Below the pieces are notes generated by a model, which saw nothing but the letters and a program-made list of their open reading frames with translations, searched no databases and was not told where the DNA came from. A program made the position numbers and the translations under genes. From contig JAILEG010000012.1 of the NCBI GenBank assembly GCA_024688365.1, forward strand, positions 1 to 64,000: 64,000 nt of DNA, given 5' to 3'. Origin of the DNA: Prevotella sp. (lineage in GTDB: Bacteria > Bacteroidota > Bacteroidia > Bacteroidales > Bacteroidaceae). Positions 1-6,105 of this stretch are shown here, one piece after another (within the stretch, counting starts at the first letter, position 1; each line of letters opens with the position of its first letter).

Positions 1-581
1 AACTCATGCTGCCAGTTCTGGTCGGTCATCATTCCGTAGGCGATATGTCCTTTGAGATGCAGCCAGCCATTGGCGAAGGGCAGCGTCCAGTAGTCGGGCA
101 GTGCCAGCCGGACCTGAGGAACCGGGCGGGCATTGATGCCAAGCGTCTGTGAGCCAGAGCTAAGCTGATTATCCTTCAGTTCCATAGGTCGCTCCTTAGC
201 CCCGACAGTCAGCGTGCCATGCCACCAGCGGCCCTCAACATATGCCTGCTGCACAACCACCTTGCTGGTATAGTTGACGGGGAGTGCCACGTCAACCCCA
301 TACCCTAATCCAAACTTATGACCATCGTCAACTGAAAGCGGACGTTCAACAGCTCCACGCACATAGCCGTTTGCCTTCTCAAGTGAACTTAGCCCGTATC
401 TGTTTGCGTTCAGCCACAGCGGAGTCTTCCCCTTTGAGAAACTCCCCTGCATCTCAACCTCATATTCCAGCCCTTTCATTGGCCTGATTCTGGCTGTATC
501 TCTCCTTACCGGCTCCTGATACTGGGCACTTACTGCCGATGCCAGCATCAGAACGGTCAAGGCGGATAAAAGTCTTTTCAT
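1..581 (-). CDS. Wzi-like capsule assembly / outer membrane protein (partial, 3' end outside window)
   Basis: My translation of the reverse strand opens MKRLLSALTVLMLASAVSAQ, a clear signal peptide, and continues without a stop to the window edge (about 193 residues). The body has beta-barrel-like text such as VEGRWWHGTLTVGAKE and QTLGINARPVPQVRLALPD, which resembles the capsule assembly Wzi family of Bacteroidales outer membrane proteins. That family is associated with surface attachment or assembly of capsular polysaccharide. The start at 581 is supported by the signal peptide and by a good promoter 23 bases upstream. The family call rests on recognition of a partial protein, so the function is likely rather than certain. 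Confidence 0.65.
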   Translation of the reverse strand, partial: MKRLLSALTVLMLASAVSAQYQEPVRRDTARIRPMKGLEYEVEMQGSFSKGKTPLWLNANRYGLSSLEKANGYVRGAVERPLSVDDGHKFGLGYGVDVALPVNYTSKVVVQQAYVEGRWWHGTLTVGAKERPMELKDNQLSSGSQTLGINARPVPQVRLALPDYWTLPFANGWLHLKGHIAYGMMTDQNWQHE

Positions 582-603
582 AACATTCAGTTAATATCCG
601 CCA

Positions 604-633
604 CAAAGTTAATAAAAAAAACAGAACTGGCAA
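604..633 (-). promoter_or_regulatory. promoter of the Wzi-like gene
   Basis: On the reverse strand a TTTG (630-633) and a perfect TAnnTTTG box (TAACTTTG, 604-611) are 18 bases apart. This is the Bacteroidetes housekeeping promoter form. Transcription would begin near 597, leaving a leader of about 16 bases. Confidence 0.6.
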
Positions 634-727
634 ACGATACCCTTATTAACAAAAGTTCATGGTTCATGTATAATCAATACCTTATATAAAAAGTAGTAAA
701 TTGCACGAAATACCTTCCATAGCACCT

Positions 728-769
728 TTAGGGGAATTCCTCCCCCTATTAGGGAAAATCCTTTTCCTA
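728..769. repeat. two tandem 21-bp quasi-palindromes
   Basis: Positions 728-748 and 749-769 are head-to-tail units that agree at 16 of 21 positions. Both start TTAGGG and end CCTA, and each is itself a near-palindrome (TAGGGG...CCCCTA in the first, GGGAAAA...TTTTCC in the second). They lie about 110 bases upstream of the secreted protein gene at 881. The layout suggests a dimeric regulator site or a 5' leader structure. No function is shown by the sequence. Confidence 0.5.
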
Positions 770-785
770 TGCAGCTTTTTCTTCG

Positions 786-793
786 TTCCTTTG
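786..793 (+). promoter_or_regulatory. possible -7 box upstream of the 881 gene
   Basis: TTCCTTTG differs from TAnnTTTG at one position and is followed by C, as is common in Bacteroidetes promoters. No convincing TTTG lies at the expected distance upstream. If real, the leader would be about 80 bases long and the tandem quasi-palindromes would sit just upstream of the promoter. Confidence 0.3.
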
Positions 794-880
794 CATCGTG
801 AAACCAAGAGAGCTGAGCTGGCTCGCCTCTCTCAGAACTTCACATAAAGAGTAAAAGAGAACAACTAAGAGCATACGATT

Positions 881-1798
881 ATGAGAAAGATGATATTAGC
901 CCTCGTAGCACTTCTCGTGCTGAGCGCATCGGCAAACGCCATGAGCTATGAGCAGGCACGCACCCAGGCGCTCTTCCTGACCGATAAGATGGCATACGAG
1001 CTGAATCTCACCGAAGAGCAATATGAGGCCGCCTATGAAATCAACCTCGACTATCTCATGAGTGTAAACAGCGTTGACGATCTCTACGGTGCGTATTGGT
1101 CACATCGCAATCTTGACTTGAGCTATATCCTCTTCGACTGGCAGTACCGGGCATACGTTGAGGCATCTTACTTCTACCGCCCTCTATGGTGGGACGGTGG
1201 CTATTGGCACTTCGGCATCTATGCCCGCTACCCACACCGCAACTACTATTACTTCGGCCGTCCGAGCTTCTACTCTGTCTACCGGGGTGCCCACAGCTGG
1301 CGGATGAATGGCGGCAGAAGCTGGTATAACGGCAGAAGACTATTCTACGGACGGAACAGCAGCCGGCAGTACGGCATGAGAGATGGCTTCATGCGAGGCG
1401 ACTTTGGCAGGGGAAACAATGTCAGCTATCGTCACAACGGCTATTATCAGAATGACCGCACACGCAGCTTCGGCAACCAGCAGCGCAGCACATTTGAGGG
1501 TTCACGCTACATGAACCGCAACTATGCGCCTCGTGAGAGTTCTACACGGACAACTGTGACACGCCCCAACTACAGAAACTCCAGCAACTTCGGTGGAAAC
1601 AGGAGTTTCGGCAACAGCACAAGAAGCTATGAGCCAAGTCGCTCCTTCAGTGCGCCCAGCCGATCATTCAGTACGCCAAACCGCAGCTTCAGCGGTGGTG
1701 CTTCCTTCGGAGGAAGCCGATCAATGGGAGGGAATATATCACGAGGAGGCACTTTCGGTGGCAGCAGCAGTGGCGGAACATTTGGCGGTCATCGCTAA
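881..1798 (+). CDS. secreted protein with RS/SF-rich low-complexity C-terminus, function unknown
   Basis: The 305-residue product starts with a signal peptide (MRKMILALVALLVLSASANA). Residues 21-90 form a short probably helical region (EQARTQALFLTDKMAYELNL). Residues 90-150 are very rich in Tyr, Trp, His and Arg (RPLWWDGGYWHFGIYARYPH). From about residue 150 the protein is low-complexity Arg/Ser/Asn/Gly/Phe sequence with repeats of the type RSFS, ending in glycine-rich SGGTFGGHR. I do not recognise a named family beyond Bacteroidales-specific hypothetical proteins of this composition. It stands alone, with a terminator downstream. Export to periplasm or surface is supported; any structural or nucleic-acid-binding role is a guess from composition. 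Confidence 0.85.
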   Translation: MRKMILALVALLVLSASANAMSYEQARTQALFLTDKMAYELNLTEEQYEAAYEINLDYLMSVNSVDDLYGAYWSHRNLDLSYILFDWQYRAYVEASYFYRPLWWDGGYWHFGIYARYPHRNYYYFGRPSFYSVYRGAHSWRMNGGRSWYNGRRLFYGRNSSRQYGMRDGFMRGDFGRGNNVSYRHNGYYQNDRTRSFGNQQRSTFEGSRYMNRNYAPRESSTRTTVTRPNYRNSSNFGGNRSFGNSTRSYEPSRSFSAPSRSFSTPNRSFSGGASFGGSRSMGGNISRGGTFGGSSSGGTFGGHR

Positions 1799-2136
1799 GA
1801 CTGACAGGAACACGCATCTGTAAGACGATATTCAAATTAAGGTTTAAATACTATATACTAAAGGTATTACAAAAAAACAGGTTTTATTTAAGTTAAGGTA
1901 GAGATTGTACTATGTCCTCATTCCGAAAAGCAGAGGACGAACAATAGGTTCAATAAGAATGGTAACAATTTTAGAGAGTTAATTAGACGACAGAGAGGAG
2001 CTTCACGTGATGTGACGCTCCTCTCGCCTTTTTCCACACCTGCTGCCATAACTGGAATCCTGTATAGGAAAATACAGGAGACAGGGCACATAACACACCC
2101 ATTTACACAGAAGTAGGGCTGAACAGTCTTTTGGAG
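1799..2136. other. intergenic region between convergent genes
   Basis: This stretch holds a small inverted repeat (GTCCTC at 1914-1919, GAGGAC at 1933-1938) and a strong hairpin terminator at 1993-2033. I see no credible gene, tRNA or small RNA motif in the rest. Confidence 0.6.
1993..2033 (+). terminator. intrinsic terminator
   Basis: A 9-bp perfect stem (GAGAGGAGC at 1993-2001 with GCTCCTCTC at 2017-2025) continues after one mismatch into TCAC/GTGA around a GTGAT loop. It is followed by GCCTTTTT. It lies about 195 bases past the stop of the 881 gene, so that transcript would have a long 3' tail, or a separate small transcript ends here. Confidence 0.8.
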
Positions 2137-2655
2137 TCACAGCTCCAGTATTCTTATCTCCGCATTGCCCATCGGGCGGATTTCATTCATCGCTTTCTGA
2201 AAATAAACGCTCTGAATAGCCTTATTGATAATGCCATGCCCCACAGCCAGGACCACCTGTCCAGGAAATTCCTCACGCACCCACGTCAGCAATTTGTCAG
2301 CCCGCCGCTTCATAGCCTCCAGGCTCTCAATATCCTTGGGCCACAATGCCGGATCATTAAGATGGGACAGGTCTGGAATATATTTCCCCGTAAACGAACC
2401 CCAGTCACGCTCACGGAGCAACGGCGTTGTAACAACATCAGCATTGTGGGGCGCAGCAATAATCTCACATGTGTGAACGCTGCGGCGTAAGTCGCTGGCC
2501 ACAAAGGCATCAATCCTCACATCCTTCAGTTGTACGGCCACAGCCTCGGCTTGTCTGATGCCATTCTCATTCAGTTGCCCAGGTGTCTGTCCCTGCATGA
2601 CGTGCCGGGCATTGTCAACCGTTTCTCCATGTCTGACAAGATATAATAAAGTCAT
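2137..2655 (-). CDS. histidine phosphatase family (phosphoglycerate mutase-like) protein
   Basis: The 172-residue protein begins MTLLYLVRHGETVDNA, carrying the RHG signature (Arg8, His9, Gly10) in which the histidine takes up the phosphoryl group. Near the C-terminus AVGHGIINKA supplies the second catalytic histidine, and RERDWGSFTGK matches the family's acidic mid-region. The length fits the small single-domain branch (CobC/GpmB type). The physiological substrate cannot be read from sequence, because the branch includes phosphoglycerate mutases, alpha-ribazole phosphatases and sugar phosphatases. No signal peptide is present, so it is cytoplasmic. It is monocistronic and divergent from the HdeD-like gene. 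Confidence 0.88.
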   Translation of the reverse strand: MTLLYLVRHGETVDNARHVMQGQTPGQLNENGIRQAEAVAVQLKDVRIDAFVASDLRRSVHTCEIIAAPHNADVVTTPLLRERDWGSFTGKYIPDLSHLNDPALWPKDIESLEAMKRRADKLLTWVREEFPGQVVLAVGHGIINKAIQSVYFQKAMNEIRPMGNAEIRILEL

Positions 2656-2672
2656 GTTCCTGTTTTTTCATG

Positions 2673-2680
2673 CAAAAGTA
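2673..2680 (-). promoter_or_regulatory. -7 box of the histidine phosphatase gene
   Basis: On the reverse strand TACTTTTG matches TAnnTTTG exactly, ending 18 bases before the start codon at 2655. The expected leader is only about 10 bases. Confidence 0.5.
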
Positions 2681-2723
2681 CTAAAAAGTCGAGTGTTAAA
2701 ATGCTGGAATTGAGATTATTTTG

Positions 2724-2731
2724 TATTTTTG
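2724..2731 (+). promoter_or_regulatory. -7 box of the HdeD-like gene; decides its start
   Basis: TATTTTTG matches TAnnTTTG exactly, followed by C. It lies inside the reading frame that would begin at the upstream ATG at 2701, so that ATG is unlikely to be used. Transcription would begin near 2737, at or just before the ATG chosen here, so the message may be leaderless or nearly so. Confidence 0.5.
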
Positions 2732-2736
2732 CATCT

Positions 2737-3384
2737 ATGAAAATACTACAAATGTCAGCCCTTAGGGCTATTATCGTGTTAGTGATTGGTTTCCTGCTCG
2801 TCAAATACCGCGAGGAAACCATGACGTGGATGACCATCACCATTGGTGTTCTCTTCTTCCTCTCAGGTCTGGTAGCATGCCTTGCCTATTACTTTGAGAA
2901 GGAGCGGATTGCCAGAAGAGCCACAAAGACAGAGGAACTGGTAACCCTCGACAAGTCACCATCCTTCCCGTTTGCCGGTGTGGGTAGTATAGTCTTGGGC
3001 ATCATTCTTGCCGTCATGCCAGGCACCTTCATCACCTGGGTGGTCTACATTCTTGCTGCCCTGCTCATTCTCGGTGCGGTCAGTCAGTTCATGAATCTTG
3101 CCCGTTCCCGCCAGTATGCCCGGGTTCCCATTGTTTACTGGATTTTCCCGTCAGCCATTCTCGTGGTCGCTATTCTTGTCATCAGCAAGCCTATAGAGGC
3201 TGCCTCATTGCCTTTGCAGATTATTGGCTGGACCCTAATGTGCTATGGCATCATCGAACTGATTATGCTTGTCAGACTGCTACGCGTACGCCGGAAGTTT
3301 GAGAAGGCTGAGGAGGCTAAGATCATTACGGGGAAAAAGATTGAGGATGACGGCATTGAGGATGCCGAGATCATTGACGAATAA
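2737..3384 (+). CDS. HdeD/DUF308-family membrane protein
   Basis: The protein (about 215 residues from MKILQMSALR) has about six hydrophobic segments, for example AIIVLVIGFLLV, MTITIGVLFFLSGLVACLAY, VGSIVLGIILAVMPGTFITW and YWIFPSAILVVAILV. It ends in a charged tail (KKIEDDGIEDAEIIDE). The pattern of a Gly-Ile-Leu repeat and a conserved W matches the HdeD/DUF308 family of small inner membrane proteins. HdeD is linked to acid resistance in Escherichia coli, but the role in Bacteroidales is unknown. I chose ATG 2737 over 2701 because the promoter box overlaps the longer frame; ATG 2752 is also possible. Confidence 0.8.
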   Translation: MKILQMSALRAIIVLVIGFLLVKYREETMTWMTITIGVLFFLSGLVACLAYYFEKERIARRATKTEELVTLDKSPSFPFAGVGSIVLGIILAVMPGTFITWVVYILAALLILGAVSQFMNLARSRQYARVPIVYWIFPSAILVVAILVISKPIEAASLPLQIIGWTLMCYGIIELIMLVRLLRVRRKFEKAEEAKIITGKKIEDDGIEDAEIIDE

Positions 3385-3387
3385 AAA

Positions 3388-3469
3388 AACTTCTCAAGAA
3401 GTACTGAAGTATTGCAGCTGGAGTACTGGAGTACTTCAGCTGCAATACTTCAGTAATCAGACACCAAGT
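3388..3469. repeat. 22-bp-period palindromic repeat array, copy 1
   Basis: There are four 16-bp units, each separated by exactly 6 bp: AACTTCTCAAGAAGTA (3388-3403), TATTGCAGCTGGAGTA (3410-3425), TACTTCAGCTGCAATA (3432-3447) and TAATCAGACACCAAGT (3454-3469). Spacers are CTGAAG, CTGGAG and CTTCAG. Units 2 and 3 are reverse complements over most of their length, so 3402-3420 and 3437-3455 form a perfect 19-bp inverted repeat. It lies four bases after the HdeD-like stop codon, between convergent genes, and may double as a bidirectional terminator. Related arrays lie at 21259 and 53164. Confidence 0.8.
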
Positions 3470-3589
3470 ACTGTCCTGTCTGACATGAGAAGGCTTGCAT
3501 AAAAGCAAGAATCAAGGCTCAACAGTTGCTTTCCCGGAATCAGGAGGCACAGCTGAAACACATTCCAACAGCCATGCCCGTGTCCTCCC

Positions 3590-4225
3590 CTACTCTCTCG
3601 TCACCGCAGGAACCAATCCCTCTATGTACTTACACAGGATTCCAATACCCTTAACATTCTCCCCACCCTGCGGGATAATAAGGTCAGCATAACGCTTGGT
3701 AGGCTCGATGAACTGATCGTGCATGGGCTTCAGCACTTGAAGATAGCGGTCAACCACCATTGAGACAGTACGTCCACGGTCAATGGTATCACGCTGGATA
3801 TTGCGGATGAGCCGTTCGTCAGAGTCGCAGTCGACAAAGATTTTCAGGTCCATCATATCCCTCAGCCGCTTGTTGATAAGCGTCATGATTCCCTCAACAA
3901 TGATGACAGGCTTCGGCTCAACATGTATAGTCTCCGGCAACCGATTGCTGAGAATATAGCTATAAGTGGGCTGTTCAATGGCTTTGCCATCACGCAACTC
4001 GTTAATCTGCCTGATGAGCAGTTTCCAGTCAAAAGCATCAGGATGGTCAAAGTTGATGGCCTTGCGCTCCTCATCTGTCATGCCTGTCGTGTCGTTATAG
4101 TAAGAATCCAGGGGAACCACAGCCACATGATGTGGAGGCAAAGTCTCCACAATCTTCCGGACCACCGTAGTCTTGCCCGACCCTGTACCACCTGCTATAC
4201 CAATAATAGTAATTCTATCATCCAT
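3590..4225 (-). CDS. udk: uridine kinase
   Basis: This 211-residue cytoplasmic kinase phosphorylates uridine and cytidine to UMP and CMP in pyrimidine salvage. The P-loop GGTGSGKTT lies at residues 12-20. PLDSYYND, NFDHPDAFDW and PTYSYILSNR match the nucleoside-binding part of the family, and VDCDSDERLIRNIQRDTIDRG carries the lid arginines in several short conserved blocks. Length is normal (about 205-215). It is the last of three reverse-strand genes, 15 bases after the glycosylase-like gene. Its place behind a secreted nuclease fits nucleoside salvage from scavenged nucleic acid, but the link is inference. Confidence 0.95.
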   Translation of the reverse strand: MDDRITIIGIAGGTGSGKTTVVRKIVETLPPHHVAVVPLDSYYNDTTGMTDEERKAINFDHPDAFDWKLLIRQINELRDGKAIEQPTYSYILSNRLPETIHVEPKPVIIVEGIMTLINKRLRDMMDLKIFVDCDSDERLIRNIQRDTIDRGRTVSMVVDRYLQVLKPMHDQFIEPTKRYADLIIPQGGENVKGIGILCKYIEGLVPAVTRE

Positions 4226-4240
4226 ATATTCTGTCTTTTA

Positions 4241-4828
4241 TCAGTCTAATAATCCAATATCGCCAAACATCCGCTTATAATACTCGGCTTTTTTCTCCAG
4301 CTTCATAGGGTAGGCCCGGCTGCTGCTGGGCTGACGGTAAAGGCGGATCCGCCTGCCTTCAAAGACAAACTCCTTGCTGTCACCCATCTTCATCTTACGG
4401 GCATCAATGCCATAATGCTCCGTAAACACCTTGGTTGCCAGTTGCCCGGCAGCCAAGACCGCCCTGCACTCCGGCAAGGCCCTGAGCATGCCATCGAGGT
4501 CGGCAGGTTCCACTATTTCCAGATCCTTGTCTGAAGCCGTACCCGTCGTCCGACGGATGCGAAGTGCGGTGTCAAAGATGGCAATGCCTTTCTCCCGCAA
4601 AAAGTTTTTCAGCATACTGAGCCGATAGGTTTTGTCAGCCTCATCCACAAAGTGGAGCCTGTCGCCAAAGAAAATGTGCCCGAAGATGCGCCACATATCA
4701 TTAGTATAATTGGGATAATACCACTCCATGCACCACCGCTTCGGAGCAGGCGGAAACGTTCCCAGCAGCAGCAGCCTGGCATTGACAGGCAGCCACGGCT
4801 CAAAGGGATGAGTCTCTATTTCCATCAT
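4241..4828 (-). CDS. uracil-DNA glycosylase superfamily protein
   Basis: The 195-residue protein has the superfamily's first motif as LLLLGTFPPAPKRW (around residues 20-32) and the aromatic WYYPNYTNDMWRIFG that follows it. A late motif QPSSSRAYP (in the region of residue 160) takes the place of the HPSP-type motif. This arrangement resembles the hypoxanthine/uracil-type branch of DNA glycosylases in Bacteroidetes. It would remove deaminated bases from DNA, but substrate specificity is not readable. No signal peptide. It sits 30 bases after the secreted nuclease and 15 bases before udk, in one operon. Confidence 0.78.
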   Translation of the reverse strand: MMEIETHPFEPWLPVNARLLLLGTFPPAPKRWCMEWYYPNYTNDMWRIFGHIFFGDRLHFVDEADKTYRLSMLKNFLREKGIAIFDTALRIRRTTGTASDKDLEIVEPADLDGMLRALPECRAVLAAGQLATKVFTEHYGIDARKMKMGDSKEFVFEGRRIRLYRQPSSSRAYPMKLEKKAEYYKRMFGDIGLLD

Positions 4829-4858
4829 GCTGATTTTGATTTTACAGGGACTGGAGCA

Positions 4859-5902
4859 TCACTGCTCCTTGACGAGATAAGCCACAACTGGTAAATGGTC
4901 AGAATAACCATTCAGCCATACACCGCCCGCAGTGGTTCGTTTCGTATTGCCTTTATACTTGCCAGACTCCTGGAAAAGATAGTCGCGGCGGAAAATCTGG
5001 TTCTTCCAGAACTTCAGTTCTGAGAAATCCTTCTGCCCGTTCTTATTAAGAAAATTAGGTGTCATGACTATCTGGTCAAACAAATTCCACTTCCCCTTAT
5101 ACTGTAACGTGCCAGTTCCTTCCTTCACAAGGACATTATACCAAGGGTTGTACATGTCGTCCGGACCCACCTCGCTGATTTCAGCCTTGGCTGACAGGCA
5201 CTCGTACATGCTCTTGTTGGTGGGGTCATCATTCATATCACCCATGACCAGCACCTTCACCTTCGGGTCATCACGCAGTAGGGAGTCCTTCAGCACTTTC
5301 ACCTGCTTGCCACCCAGCTCACGATAGTAGGATCCGGCACCACGGCTCGGCCAGTGGCAGACGACAACCGTCACATGCTCACCTGCCAATGTGCCGCTCA
5401 CCGTGAGGAAACCACGGGTGGCACGGGCACTGTCCTGCGGAAGTTCATAGACATAGGGCACCAGTTTCGTGTCACGGACCGTGAACAGTTTGGGGTTATA
5501 GAGCAGCGCACAGTCGATGCCTCGACGGTCGGGACCTTCTATGTGTACAAACTGATAGCCCCGGGCAGCCAGCTCCGGCTGGGCTGTGAGGTCGCGCAGG
5601 ACGTGAGCGTTCTCCACCTCACTCAGACCGATAAGCGCACAGCCAACATTCGGCAGCACATCCGTACCCATCTCAGAGAGGACTGTAGCCATATTATGAA
5701 GTTTATGGGTGTATTTCATCTCGTTCCAATGGTAGCTGCCATTGGGTGTGAAGTCATAATCATTCTTTCCCTCATCATGTAGGCAATCGAAAAGATTCTC
5801 CTGGTTGTAGAATCCAACTGCATAGACGGAATACTTCTTCTGCGCTGAAGCAGACATGCCGAAAAGAACGGCACACAAAAGGACAAATAGGTGCTTCTTC
5901 AT
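4859..5902 (-). CDS. secreted endonuclease/exonuclease/phosphatase (DNase I-like) family protein
   Basis: The 347-residue protein has a signal peptide (MKKHLFVLLCAVLFGMSASAQ) followed by the full EEP fold. It has YNQENLFD (metal-site Asn), IGLSEVEN (catalytic Glu), GIDCALLYNP, VVCHWPSRG (His), VMGDMNDDP (Asp and Asn of the active site) and GYSDHLPVVAYL (terminal Asp-His). All key residues of the nuclease branch look intact. It would act in the periplasm or outside, hydrolysing phosphodiesters; DNA or RNA is the most likely substrate. It is first in the operon with the glycosylase-like gene and udk, and divergent from the TonB-dependent receptor operon. This pairing is one basis for the nucleic-acid scavenging proposal. 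Confidence 0.9.
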   Translation of the reverse strand: MKKHLFVLLCAVLFGMSASAQKKYSVYAVGFYNQENLFDCLHDEGKNDYDFTPNGSYHWNEMKYTHKLHNMATVLSEMGTDVLPNVGCALIGLSEVENAHVLRDLTAQPELAARGYQFVHIEGPDRRGIDCALLYNPKLFTVRDTKLVPYVYELPQDSARATRGFLTVSGTLAGEHVTVVVCHWPSRGAGSYYRELGGKQVKVLKDSLLRDDPKVKVLVMGDMNDDPTNKSMYECLSAKAEISEVGPDDMYNPWYNVLVKEGTGTLQYKGKWNLFDQIVMTPNFLNKNGQKDFSELKFWKNQIFRRDYLFQESGKYKGNTKRTTAGGVWLNGYSDHLPVVAYLVKEQ

Positions 5903-6062
5903 TATTATTTGATATTGTTGTTTGTAATCAGACAGTCTGAAAAGCCCCCTTATCTGTACAGGCGGCTGTATTGCACTTGCAAATATCGGTAATTAATCTG
6001 AGATTTACGCATGTTTACCGAAAATTTAATCAAAAAACTTTTCTTTTTAAAAAAATATTTTG

Positions 6063-6071
6063 TTACTTTGC
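6063..6071 (+). promoter_or_regulatory. likely promoter of the receptor/lipoprotein operon
   Basis: TTACTTTGC is one base from TAnnTTTG plus C and follows a very A/T-rich tract (6033-6062). The start codon of the receptor is 35 bases downstream. No perfect -33 TTTG is seen. Confidence 0.4.
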
Positions 6072-6105
6072 AGACAAAGTATAACATATATTAATGTAAT
6101 CAACT

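Noticed and set aside
2701..3384. Longer HdeD-like start at 2701
   Set aside because: A perfect -7 promoter box (2724-2731) lies inside that extension, so the message probably begins after it.
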